DNA from: Alphaproteobacteria bacterium
GTDB lineage: Bacteria; Pseudomonadota; Alphaproteobacteria; UBA7887
DNA length: 12,852 bases
Reading direction: 5' to 3'
NCBI GenBank assembly: GCA_028289725.1
Contig: JANQOH010000418.1
Coordinates: forward strand, 1-12,852
Of this stretch, positions 1-6,671 are shown in pieces. A program made the translations under genes and the position numbers. A model generated the notes under the pieces. It had not been told where the DNA came from. It did no database searches and saw only the letters and a program-made list of their open reading frames with translations. Numbering within the stretch: the stretch's first letter is position 1; every line of letters begins with the position of its first letter.

Positions 1-719
1 ATTTCACGGCCCGCGCCGCCGCGCTCAACCCGTCGCGCATTCTGGAGATCGCCTGCGGCACCGGCATTGTGACCCGCCGCCTGCGCGCTGCCCTGCCCGA
101 CGCCGCGATCATGGCGACCGACTTGAGCGACGACATGATCAGCGCCGCGAAGACCGTCATGGCCGACGTGCCGAATATTGAGTACCGCCAAGCCGACGGC
201 TGCGACCTGCCCTTCGACGACGCGTCGTTTGACATGGTGGCGGTCCAATTCGGCGCCATGTTCTATCCGGAAAAGGTCGGCGGCTATCGCGAGGCGCTCA
301 GGGTTCTGCAGCCGGGCGGCACGCTGATCTTCAATGTCTGGGACACGCTGCAAGAGAACCGCATGGCCGGACTCGCCCACCAGGTGATCGGCGGGTTCTT
401 TGAAAGCGACCCGCCGAAGTTCCTCGAAACGCCGTTCGGCTATAACGACATCGACGTGGTCAAAAGCCACTTGAGCGACGCCGGCTTCGACCAAACCGAC
501 CACGCCGTCGTCCGCCTCGACGCACAATCGCCGACCGCCCGCGACCTCGCCTACGGCCTGATCCACGGCAACCCGAACATCGCCGAAATCCGCGCCCGCG
601 GCACAGCCAACCCCGAAACCGTCGTCGACGCGGTCGCCAAAGCCATCGCCGCCGAAGCCGGCGACAATCCCCTGCGCACCCAGATCCAAGCGATCGTGTT
701 TACGGCGCGAAAGGGTTAA
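1..719 (+). CDS. Class I SAM-dependent methyltransferase, 5' end outside window
   Basis: The reading frame is open from base 3, so the gene begins upstream of the window; a GTG at 69 lies inside the SAM-binding fold and is not the start. The first visible residues contain the glycine-rich motif I (ILEIACGTGIVT), followed by an acidic motif II (ATDLSDDMI) and the motif IV/post-motif stretch LPFDDASFDMV, then ALRVLQPGGTLIFNVWD, as in UbiE/Methyltransf_11 proteins. About 238 residues are visible. The substrate cannot be told from sequence; small molecules or lipids are typical for this family. It ends in TAA about 58 bases before the tRNA gene. Fold assignment is secure, function is not. Confidence 0.88.
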   Translation, partial: FTARAAALNPSRILEIACGTGIVTRRLRAALPDAAIMATDLSDDMISAAKTVMADVPNIEYRQADGCDLPFDDASFDMVAVQFGAMFYPEKVGGYREALRVLQPGGTLIFNVWDTLQENRMAGLAHQVIGGFFESDPPKFLETPFGYNDIDVVKSHLSDAGFDQTDHAVVRLDAQSPTARDLAYGLIHGNPNIAEIRARGTANPETVVDAVAKAIAAEAGDNPLRTQIQAIVFTARKG

Positions 720-777
720 GCGCGGTGCGCCAAACCTCGCCGCCCAAGCCGCATCGTGCTATCACATTGCGATACGC

Positions 778-854
<77 letters not shown>

Positions 855-945
855 ATTCATTTGGTTCGTAAATTCATTTATTTCGGTCGGCGATTCGGCG
901 CCCGATCCAGCTAATCGCAAAAACCCATCGAGACCCGACCTGCTT

Positions 946-1180
946 TCACTGAGGCGTTTCACCGTCGCTCGGCACTTTGCGCAATAGCTCGACGCTGGAT
1001 GCATGGGTTTGCAGCCACGCCCGCGCGCCCGTCGAGGCCGCCGTCATCGAGTACTTGATCAGATCGAAGTGCGACTTCTATCGAGGTGGCCTCGCCATAG
1101 CGCTTCGCCAAGACTTTTGCGCTTAGCCAAATGTCCCGTGTTCCAACCGCACATTGCCTCGATATTGGTGCATACTGACG
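946..1180 (-). pseudogene. Frameshifted remnant of a small helical protein, possibly phasin-like
   Basis: No intact gene lies between the tRNA and 1218, but the minus strand carries protein-like stretches in three successive frames. Near 1135-1175 one frame reads NIEAMCGWNTGHLAK. Near 1078-1135 a second reads AKVLAKRYGEATSIE. From 1077 down to a TGA at 946-948 a third reads KSHFDLIKYSMTAASTGARA and continues with alternating helix-forming residues to VPSDGETPQ. Each shift removes or adds a base, as in a decaying gene. The pattern loosely resembles phasin (PHA-granule) proteins, but I cannot confirm a family. The start would fall in the region now used for the 1218 gene's leader. Confidence 0.35.
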
Positions 1181-1202
1181 AATAATGTAACCATGCGTTG
1201 CA

Positions 1203-1208
1203 GGGAGG
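1203..1208 (+). promoter_or_regulatory. Shine-Dalgarno site for the SH3b gene
   Basis: GGGAGG lies 9 bases before the ATG at 1218. It is strong and fixes this start. Confidence 0.7.
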
Positions 1209-1217
1209 TATCAAGCG

Positions 1218-1796
1218 ATGCGAAACCTCATCAAAGCCCACACAATCTCGTTTGTCTTGTTGGTCGCGCTACCAGCGCTGGCCGAACCGGGCGATAAGCA
1301 GTTTATTGACGGCGACAACGTAAACATTCGATCCGGACCAGGTACTGGCCACGCGGTTGTCATTCAGCTCAATCGAGGCCATGAATTGATGGAGTTTGGC
1401 CGCGATGGCGAGTGGGTGAACGTCGGTGTGACCGACACTGGCGGTAAAGACGGCTGGGTGCATTCGTCGCTGATCAGCCCGACTAGGACCGCCGCGACCG
1501 CCGCCCCGAAAAGCAGCGCTAAGTTCGCCACTTTCAAGTCCGCTGTGGAACAACTCAACAGCAATGTTCGCGCCCGTGCAGGCGTCGATTTCTTCACACG
1601 CGTGCAAGATCATGGAGACGGGATCGTTAGCGTCACAGCGACCGAAACGTGGTTGGGTGCGCCGCGTTCCGATCGCGAAAGCAATCTGCAATCCCTGTTT
1701 AACCTATGGGACGCGGCGGACGGCACCGGCTTGCCCATTATGGTGCAAGTCCGCGACGCCGCTGGCACGGTTCGCATGAAGAAAGCGAGGCGGTGA
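1218..1796 (+). CDS. Secreted SH3b-domain protein
   Basis: This 192-residue protein has a clear Sec signal peptide (MRNLIKAHTISFVLLVALPALA, cleavage likely near residue 22). A bacterial SH3 (SH3b/SH3_3) domain spans about residues 29-87, with the usual NVNIRSGPGT turn and a closing GWVHSSLI strand. Residues 100-192 form a second, unidentified domain with an RARAGVDFF start. SH3b domains often bind peptidoglycan or act as periplasmic adaptors, so a cell-envelope role is likely. A strong ribosome site precedes the ATG. The next gene starts 2 bases after the stop, so the two form an operon. The signal peptide and SH3b fold are seen; the function is inferred. Confidence 0.85.
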   Translation: MRNLIKAHTISFVLLVALPALAEPGDKQFIDGDNVNIRSGPGTGHAVVIQLNRGHELMEFGRDGEWVNVGVTDTGGKDGWVHSSLISPTRTAATAAPKSSAKFATFKSAVEQLNSNVRARAGVDFFTRVQDHGDGIVSVTATETWLGAPRSDRESNLQSLFNLWDAADGTGLPIMVQVRDAAGTVRMKKARR

Positions 1797-1797
1797 T

Positions 1798-2175
1798 ATG
1801 AGGACCGCTTTTTTTGCTTGGTGCGTGGCGCTGCTGGTCGCCGCGTCACCGGTTGCCGCCGAAGAGATGGCGCTATGCGATGCAGCAAGCTCGATGGTCA
1901 AGCAATGGGTCGCCGCCGATTGGGGCGCTAAGGATGACACGATGGAAAAAGGATTCTGGAATACGGGCGCGTGCACCGCTTCCGGCTCTGGGTCCTTGCG
2001 AACAGTGCGCTATGCGTATTCCACGCCGATAAGTCGCCGCAACGACACGCCCCCTGTCGGGTATACGGCGACCGTTGCCTATGAGGCCGAGCGCGACGAC
2101 TACCACTTATGCAAAATCGATTTCGGCGAAGGGGATGTGGTCAAGCCAAGTCAGCACGCCTTGTGTCGGGAGTAG
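1798..2175 (+). CDS. Small secreted four-cysteine protein
   Basis: This 125-residue protein starts with a signal peptide (residues 1-21, ending PVAA). The mature part has four cysteines (27, 59, 105, 123), enough for two disulfides, and no membrane segment. I recognise no family. It lies one base downstream of the SH3b gene stop, with GCGAGG inside the end of that gene as ribosome site, so the two are probably translated together and may act together in the periplasm. Composition is normal for the window. An enzyme function is not suggested by any motif; an inhibitor, binding protein or envelope accessory are all possible. Confidence 0.78.
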   Translation: MRTAFFAWCVALLVAASPVAAEEMALCDAASSMVKQWVAADWGAKDDTMEKGFWNTGACTASGSGSLRTVRYAYSTPISRRNDTPPVGYTATVAYEAERDDYHLCKIDFGEGDVVKPSQHALCRE

Positions 2176-2183
2176 CACATACA

Positions 2184-2396
2184 TTGGATCCCGAAACTCT
2201 CAACGGCTTACGCCGGAAGAGTCACGAGTGGGTGATTTTGAGTTACGTCCAATGCGGGCAGTTTGAAGTGCGATACGAATAAGAGACTCTGATTAAAAAG
2301 CACGGTGGCAATCAATGTGTGCCAGGGCTGGCCGCCAATACGCCTTGCGACAATTGTGGCGCACGCGGCGTCGTCGAAACGACGCCGGACTATTGA
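2184..2396 (+). pseudogene. Broken zinc-ribbon-like reading frame with internal TAA
   Basis: One frame (bases 2184-2396) reads as protein throughout but is cut by TAA at 2280-2282. Before the stop it gives LDPETLNGLRRKSHEW then SYVQCGQFEVRYE. After it, it gives ETLIKKHGGN, then NTPCDNCGARGVVETTPDY and a TGA at 2394-2396. The combination of an LI-x-KHG helix and a downstream CxxC-GAR knuckle resembles short zinc-ribbon domain proteins common in Alphaproteobacteria. The expected first CxxC pair is incomplete (only one Cys before FEVRYE). There is no ATG start, only a TTG at 2184. I read it as a decayed gene; a real short peptide ending at 2282 is less likely. Confidence 0.45.
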
Positions 2397-2471
2397 ACGT
2401 ATTGCGCGCGGCGGCGCGTTAACTCACAACGCCCAATGATCCAGACATGGTAATTCAGACGGTACTTAGTC

Positions 2472-3182
2472 ATGCAGGAAAAAACCCTGAGCGGTTGGGA
2501 AGACTTGGCGCGACTCGCAGATCAGCACAGTCGTGAAAAATGGCTCTATCGCGGTGTGACACGTTGTGACCATGAGCTGATGCCGAAGATCGCTCGCGGC
2601 GGCGCACGCGCCATGGATATTCCCTATGACGTTGATCACGAACGATTCCTACTGGAGGAATTTAAGCGCCAAGCGAGACCGCTGGTCACATCTCGACCAG
2701 ACACTGATTTAGAGTGGCTGGCTTTGGCGCAACACCACGGCTTGTATACCCGACTTCTGGACTGGTCGGAGAGCATACTAGTAGCCGCAATGTTCGCGAC
2801 CGAAAGCGGAGTTACAACGTTGATGGATTTTAGGACTGGCGAGAAACAAGATGTCCCGCCCGCCATCTACGGCATTCAAGATCTACCTGAAATTGCAAGC
2901 GACGTTGATCCGTTCTCCATTGAAGCGGTTTATTTTTATCGGCCAGCGCATATTAGCCCTAGAATTGCCCCACAGCATGCTGCCTTCACAGTGCACCCAG
3001 CGCCGCTCAATAAGATCGATGGGGACAACATTGTCCGATGGACCTTAGATATAAAGGGCACGCTAGACCTCAAACAAACATTAGATGCCGTGGGGATCTC
3101 AAGGGCAACCCTATTTCCCGGAATTGACGGTTTGGCTGGCGCACTGAACTGGCGCTACAAATGGAACACATTACGTGTGTAA
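2472..3182 (+). CDS. FRG-domain protein
   Basis: This 236-residue protein carries the hallmarks of the FRG domain: WLYRGV at residues 24-29, an FLLEEFKRQA helix near 59-68, the signature QHHG (87-90) followed by TRLLDW (93-98), a late RIAPQHAAFTVH strand (164-175) and LFPGIDG (214-220). The biochemical activity of FRG proteins is not established. They are soluble and frequent in accessory and phage-related regions. There is no signal peptide and no strong ribosome site before the ATG. A second small gene starts 11 bases after its stop, suggesting a two-gene unit. Local composition is more AT-rich than the flanking metabolic genes, consistent with transfer. Family assignment is firm; a defence role is only a guess. 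Confidence 0.88.
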   Translation: MQEKTLSGWEDLARLADQHSREKWLYRGVTRCDHELMPKIARGGARAMDIPYDVDHERFLLEEFKRQARPLVTSRPDTDLEWLALAQHHGLYTRLLDWSESILVAAMFATESGVTTLMDFRTGEKQDVPPAIYGIQDLPEIASDVDPFSIEAVYFYRPAHISPRIAPQHAAFTVHPAPLNKIDGDNIVRWTLDIKGTLDLKQTLDAVGISRATLFPGIDGLAGALNWRYKWNTLRV

Positions 3183-3193
3183 GCGGCGGCAGC

Positions 3194-3700
3194 ATGAATC
3201 AAGCAGCCAAAACGCGTAGTCCGAGGTCGTTCTTTGACGAAATCGTCGAGCCATCTTTCAGGAGTTGGTTAGCGGACGAATTATGTGAATGGAAGGCAAA
3301 AGCCGCCGTTTCTAACTTGGACATTATGGCCGCGACTTGCTTCGTATTTTGGAACGCCGTGGATCCCACAAAAATCAGAAATTCGGCAAGTGAGAGAGCG
3401 TATAGAGAACATCTGGTGGCGTCCGAATGCGGAGATTTCGGCTTGGTGTGGGACATCCACGATGCCCATAAGCACATTAAGTTGAACTCCGTTAGAACTG
3501 GTGGTCGCGCGGTACATCGTAGTGACCAGACAGGTGTCGATTCTCTGGGGTGGGATGAGGCGAGATGGGATGAAGGCCGTTGGGACAGCCCAGATGAATT
3601 GGTTATCACGATGGACTCGTCCGAGAAGCGTTCCGTACGCATAATCGCCCAGAACGTTTTTGACATGTGGGAAAGACTATTGTCAGATTGGAGCATGTAG
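3194..3700 (+). CDS. Hypothetical protein, likely partner of the FRG gene
   Basis: The preferred start is the ATG at 3194 (168 residues), 11 bases after the FRG stop. An in-frame ATG at 3161 would overlap the FRG gene and has no better ribosome site. The protein is soluble, with an aromatic-rich N-terminal half, a conserved-looking DIHDAHKHIKL segment (residues about 94-104), and an odd tandem GWDEARWDEGRWDSP in which a five-residue WD unit occurs three times. It ends with a helix containing MWERLL. From memory, the AHKH-then-aromatic-repeat-then-WERLL layout recurs in a family of roughly 170-residue hypothetical proteins of unknown role. I cannot assign a function. Confidence 0.75.
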   Translation: MNQAAKTRSPRSFFDEIVEPSFRSWLADELCEWKAKAAVSNLDIMAATCFVFWNAVDPTKIRNSASERAYREHLVASECGDFGLVWDIHDAHKHIKLNSVRTGGRAVHRSDQTGVDSLGWDEARWDEGRWDSPDELVITMDSSEKRSVRIIAQNVFDMWERLLSDWSM

Positions 3701-4000
3701 CTAAGCAATAGTCTTAGCCGCCGGTGACCCTTCGGCGACATATATGCACAACCACACCGCATCGGCCTCATGGTCGTTGATGACCGACAAACCCCGTACG
3801 CACGCCGCGTCAATCGGCTCTTCAGCACCTTTGACGCCCACAAACTTCTTGAGCACGTTGATATTGACCCGAATGACCGGTATCGATCGGCGGTAACAGG
3901 GCGCGTCAATTTGAACCGAATACCCGCAAATCGAAAGTTTGTTGCGGCCTGGAAAAATCGGCGCTTCATAAGCAATGTGCGTCAGCTGTTTCCGCGCCAT
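3701..4000 (-). CDS. Hypothetical protein, 99 residues
   Basis: The minus-strand frame begins MARKQLTHIAYEAP and ends VAEGSPAAKTIA. Two adjacent ATGs exist at 4003 and 4000. GGAG at 4006-4009 is only 2 bases from the first but 5 from the second, so I choose 4000. The stop codon abuts the stop of the gene at 3700 with no gap. The protein has four cysteines, no signal peptide and no motif I recognise. It lies 47 bases downstream of the M19 dipeptidase on the same strand and could be co-transcribed with it. A plus-strand frame over the same bases (3770-4051) has no ribosome site and reads less like a protein. Confidence 0.62.
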   Translation of the reverse strand: MARKQLTHIAYEAPIFPGRNKLSICGYSVQIDAPCYRRSIPVIRVNINVLKKFVGVKGAEEPIDAACVRGLSVINDHEADAVWLCIYVAEGSPAAKTIA

Positions 4001-4047
4001 CATCTCTCCAAACTACTCCAAAAAAGCCGCATCCTTTCTCGGTCGCT

Positions 4048-5049
4048 CTAGCCGTCGCTCGTTCCCCACACGTCTCCCAGCAAGCGCAGCCAGTTTTCGC
4101 CGAGGATTTTGCGGATTTTGGGCTCGGGCCAGCCGGCGTCGGCCATGGCGGCGGTGAGGTTCGGGTATTCGGCAAGGCTGGAGAAGCCTTTTGGGAAGCT
4201 GATTTCGCCGAAGTCGGTGAGCCGGCGCGCATAGCCTTTGTCGCGGGTGATCCAGTCGAAAAAGTCGTCGCCGTAGCCTTGGGTGAAATCGGTGCCGATG
4301 CCGACCGCGTCGTCGCCCGCGAGATTGATCACGTAATCGATTGCTTCGACCACGTCGGCGACGCCCGATTGCGGGCCGCGCTTCAAGAACGGCGGAAACA
4401 TGGTGACGCCGATGAAGCCGCCATGATCGGCGATGAACGTGAGCTCGTCGTCGCTCTTGTTGCGCGGGTGCTGTTTCAGGCCGGAGGGCAAACAGTGGCT
4501 GTAGGCGACGGGCTTGTTCGACGCCAGGATCACGTCGCGCGAGGTGTTGCCGCCGACATGGCTTAGGTCGCACAGGATGCCGACGCGGTTCATTTCGGCG
4601 ACCGCTTCGCGGCCGAAGTCGGACAGGCCGCCGTCGGTCGACTCGTAACAGCCGCTGCCGATGAGGTTTTGCGTGTTGTAGGTCATCTGCACGATGCCGA
4701 CGCCAGCTTGCTTGAAAAAGCCGATGGCATCGAGCTGATCCTCGAAGCCGGATGTATTTTGGAAGCCGAGGATGATGCCGACGCGCCCGGATTGCTTGGC
4801 GCGGCGGATGTCGTCGGTGGTGCGCACCTTGAGGATCAAATCGCCATGGTCGTCGAACCAGCGCTCCCAGCGCGCGAGGTTGGCGCAGGTGTCGCGGAAA
4901 TTCTCCCAGATGCTGCAAGTGCAATTGGCGGCGGTCACCCCGCCGTCGCGCATCGCCTGGAACACCTCCGGGCCCCAATTCGACACGATGAGCCCGTCGA
5001 TGACGATCGCGTCGCGGTGCAGCGCGTCTGAATCGGTGTTGGCCGCCAT
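4048..5049 (-). CDS. Peptidase M19 (membrane dipeptidase) family protein with missing metal ligands
   Basis: This 333-residue protein matches the renal dipeptidase/M19 fold across its length: an N-terminal AIVIDG strand, DLSH (His154) and YSH (His175), then GIGTDFTQG (Asp244) and a C-terminal GENWLRLL. The canonical first metal-binding motif DGHND is replaced by DGLIVS, and the bridging glutamate of the LGxEG motif is Gln97 (LGFQNTS). Three ligands of the binuclear zinc site are therefore absent while the second-site histidines remain. There is no signal peptide. The start at 5049 is preferred because GGAGG lies 7 bases upstream; a TTG at 5079 has no such site. Family membership is firm; dipeptidase activity is doubtful. 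Confidence 0.88.
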   Translation of the reverse strand: MAANTDSDALHRDAIVIDGLIVSNWGPEVFQAMRDGGVTAANCTCSIWENFRDTCANLARWERWFDDHGDLILKVRTTDDIRRAKQSGRVGIILGFQNTSGFEDQLDAIGFFKQAGVGIVQMTYNTQNLIGSGCYESTDGGLSDFGREAVAEMNRVGILCDLSHVGGNTSRDVILASNKPVAYSHCLPSGLKQHPRNKSDDELTFIADHGGFIGVTMFPPFLKRGPQSGVADVVEAIDYVINLAGDDAVGIGTDFTQGYGDDFFDWITRDKGYARRLTDFGEISFPKGFSSLAEYPNLTAAMADAGWPEPKIRKILGENWLRLLGDVWGTSDG

Positions 5050-5102
5050 CACCGGCCCTCCGCACTTGATATGGGCCAATGCCTCTGCGCTGTCGCGATC
5101 AT
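5049..5102 (-). CDS. Possible 17-codon leader ORF upstream of the M19 gene
   Basis: An ATG at 5102-5100 follows a purine-rich GGAAGGGGGG stretch and encodes MIATAQRHWPISSAEGR. Its TGA stop overlaps the dipeptidase ATG by one base (TGATG), the usual arrangement for translational coupling. The dipeptidase also has its own GGAGG inside this ORF. The peptide has no recognisable motif or run of one amino acid, so attenuation by a specific codon is not suggested. Chance occurrence is quite possible. Confidence 0.3.
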   Translation of the reverse strand: MIATAQRHWPISSAEGR

Positions 5103-5224
5103 TGCGTCCCCCCTTCCTTCGGCGTTGCCTAGTCTATGCGCCGGCAATCACACCCGAAAGAGTGCGGGCGCAGGCCCGCTGTTCGTGCCATGATGGAAAC
5201 GTAAGACGCATGAGGAGACCGCCG
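5103..5224. promoter_or_regulatory. Divergent intergenic region, M19 gene and YdhR-like gene
   Basis: The two genes are transcribed away from each other, so both promoters should lie in these 122 bases. A Shine-Dalgarno AGGAG at 5213-5217, 7 bases before the ATG at 5225, fixes the start of the right-hand gene. I see no convincing sigma-70 boxes. Confidence 0.4.
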
Positions 5225-5536
5225 ATGATTACCGCGATCGTTCAATTCGACCTTCCCGACGGCATCGACCGCGCCAAGGCGTCGGAAATCTTCAACCGGA
5301 TCGCGCCGCTCTATCGCGAGATGGACGGTCTGATCCACAAATATTTCTGCTTTTCCGACGAAGGCAAAGGCGCCGGCGTCTATCTCTGGGAATCGCGCGA
5401 GCAGGCGGAAAAGATCTACGCCGGTGTGTGGCGCGACCGGATCAAAGAGCTCTACGGCGTCGAGCCTGAAATCCAGTTTTACGAACCACTCGTGGTGGTC
5501 GACAACGCGAACGGCGAAATCCGCACCGCCGCCTAG
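5225..5536 (+). CDS. YdhR-like small alpha/beta-barrel (monooxygenase-like) protein
   Basis: This 103-residue cytoplasmic protein fits the dimeric ferredoxin-like alpha/beta-barrel seen in YdhR and antibiotic-biosynthesis-monooxygenase families. It starts with ITAIVQFDLP, has a central GLIHKYFCFSDEGKGAGVYL hairpin and a WESREQAEKIY helix, and ends FYEPLVVVDNANGEI. Such proteins act as small oxygenases or as binding proteins; catalytic residues are not conserved enough to decide. The frame is open further upstream, but the ATG at 5225 has a good AGGAG and begins exactly where the fold begins. It is a single gene, divergent from the M19 gene and convergent with the GIY-YIG gene. Confidence 0.8.
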   Translation: MITAIVQFDLPDGIDRAKASEIFNRIAPLYREMDGLIHKYFCFSDEGKGAGVYLWESREQAEKIYAGVWRDRIKELYGVEPEIQFYEPLVVVDNANGEIRTAA

Positions 5537-5550
5537 TTATCGCAATTTGC

Positions 5551-5587
5551 GGCGCCCGAGGCTCGCACTGACGCCAAACATTTTTTC
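5551..5587 (+). terminator. Weak candidate terminator after the YdhR-like gene
   Basis: GGCG (from 5551) can pair with CGCC (5572-5575) around a GC-rich loop, and six T's follow at 5581-5586. The stem is short. It sits between two convergent genes, where a terminator is expected. Confidence 0.25.
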
Positions 5588-5599
5588 ATCTCCGACGAT

Positions 5600-6454
5600 T
5601 TAGTTGGCGTTCAACCCATGGGCGCGGCTTCCAAGAGACAATTTCCATCGGCTTTCCGCCTGAAAGGCTTCTGCTTCGGTCATCGCGGAGCCGAAGACTT
5701 CCAAAATTGAAATCTGCATCGGCGCCGCGGTTCGTTTCTTTCTCGCCCTTAAGAGTTTGTTTCCTCCGTGACCGCCGTTCGCGTATGAGGACCACCTTCC
5801 CCAAAAGCCGCTCCTTCCGAATGCCGCGCCGACATATTGCTCACCGGTCTCGGTACAGACCAGGAGATAAACTCCGTTCGCCGCCGACAGGCGTGCTTGC
5901 CAATTCGGCGCCAGAGCGGACACTTCGCGGTCAGAGATCCGAACCTCCATATAGCCCGGCCAATCGACATCCAAAACGGTTCGCCGCAGCTCAACAATCG
6001 GCTTCGGTTGAAGGTGAGCGCGCTGATACCAAGAGCGGGTCCCGGGACCCCATTCAATGACGAGCCGCCCTTCATAATCGGAGAATCGTTCATCAAGCAG
6101 CAATCGGTATTGGTAGACCGAGCCTGGAGGAAACGTTTCGTCCAGATAGTCGAAAGAGATCGGCCTCGCGTTGCGTTTGACTCCGACCACCTCCGACAAA
6201 CCTGCAAATACCGTCGCGCCCTCCGGATCCTTCACGAATGATGCAACGTGGTCACCTGCTCTAAAACGCTTCTTCGACTGTACGCTCTCGTAACGCCTGA
6301 ATTCCGATGGCTGATACCGCCACAAGCGATGCAAGCTTTGGCCACGCTTCATCCTGGTATCCTGTTGCCTTAGCAGAAATACCCGCTCCGGCGATATGTC
6401 CGCGGCTGCCAGGAGATCGTTGAAAGTAAGCAGGGTCAAACCACGTCGCTCCAC
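5600..6454 (-). CDS. GIY-YIG nuclease-family protein with large N-terminal domain
   Basis: The C-terminal third of this 284-residue protein is a GIY-YIG nuclease domain. It has GVY at 194-196 and YVG at 207-209, the catalytic arginine position in FWGRW (Arg220), the GGHGGN turn (227-232) and a metal-binding glutamate in AESRWK (Glu267), ending SRAHGLNAN. Residues 1-190 form a separate domain starting with a TLLTFNDLLAAADISPERV helix pair and containing RLVIEWGPGTRSW and WYQRAH. This layout recurs in an alphaproteobacterial family of unknown biological role; the N-terminal part may choose the target. The start is a GTG, forced by an in-frame TAA 9 bases upstream; TAAGG lies about 7 bases before it. 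Key nuclease residues look intact. Confidence 0.85.
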   Translation of the reverse strand: MERRGLTLLTFNDLLAAADISPERVFLLRQQDTRMKRGQSLHRLWRYQPSEFRRYESVQSKKRFRAGDHVASFVKDPEGATVFAGLSEVVGVKRNARPISFDYLDETFPPGSVYQYRLLLDERFSDYEGRLVIEWGPGTRSWYQRAHLQPKPIVELRRTVLDVDWPGYMEVRISDREVSALAPNWQARLSAANGVYLLVCTETGEQYVGAAFGRSGFWGRWSSYANGGHGGNKLLRARKKRTAAPMQISILEVFGSAMTEAEAFQAESRWKLSLGSRAHGLNAN

Positions 6455-6671
6455 ATCCAGACCTTACCGGCCACGACAACGCGTCATGAGAAAAGGAACC
6501 ATCGCGCTCATCGGGACGCATCATTGCTCGAGCACCTCGATGCGTCTACCACGGTGGTCTCGCCAGATATCGCGAATCCGAGTATTCGACTTAGAAGACG
6601 GCCGAACATTGTTGCGCGCCGATATGGCAACCACTAACGACGGTGGCCGCGTTACCAAGGGACTGAACGGA
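6455..6671. promoter_or_regulatory. Divergent region between the GIY-YIG gene and bdhA, with nested dyad
   Basis: These 217 bases must drive both divergent genes. They contain an 8-base inverted repeat, GACGCATC (6515-6522) and GATGCGTC (6539-6546), whose 16-base centre encloses the perfect palindrome GCTCGAGC (6526-6533). AAGGGA at 6657-6662 is the likely ribosome site for bdhA. The frame of bdhA is open through this region, but the sequence upstream of 6672 does not extend the dehydrogenase fold. Confidence 0.45.

Noticed and set aside
855..879. Short direct repeat ATTCATTT (855-862 and 872-879) next to the tRNA 3' end
   Set aside because: It is only 8 AT-rich bases, not related to the tRNA sequence, so it is not supported as an attachment site.
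3199..3975. Minus-strand 258-residue ORF
   Set aside because: It is antisense to the FRG partner gene and overlaps the better-supported 99-residue gene; it has no ribosome site and a shadow-like Arg/Ser-rich composition.
4013..5065. Minus-strand 350-residue ORF
   Set aside because: It is an arginine/histidine-rich frame shadow of the M19 gene, which occupies the same strand in another frame.
4772..5224. N-terminal extension of the YdhR-like gene
   Set aside because: The frame is open only because of high GC; it is antisense to the M19 gene and the fold starts at 5225 behind a good ribosome site.
6396..6671. 92-residue extension of bdhA
   Set aside because: It overlaps the divergent GIY-YIG start, does not match the SDR family, and the ATG at 6672 gives the standard 260-residue length.
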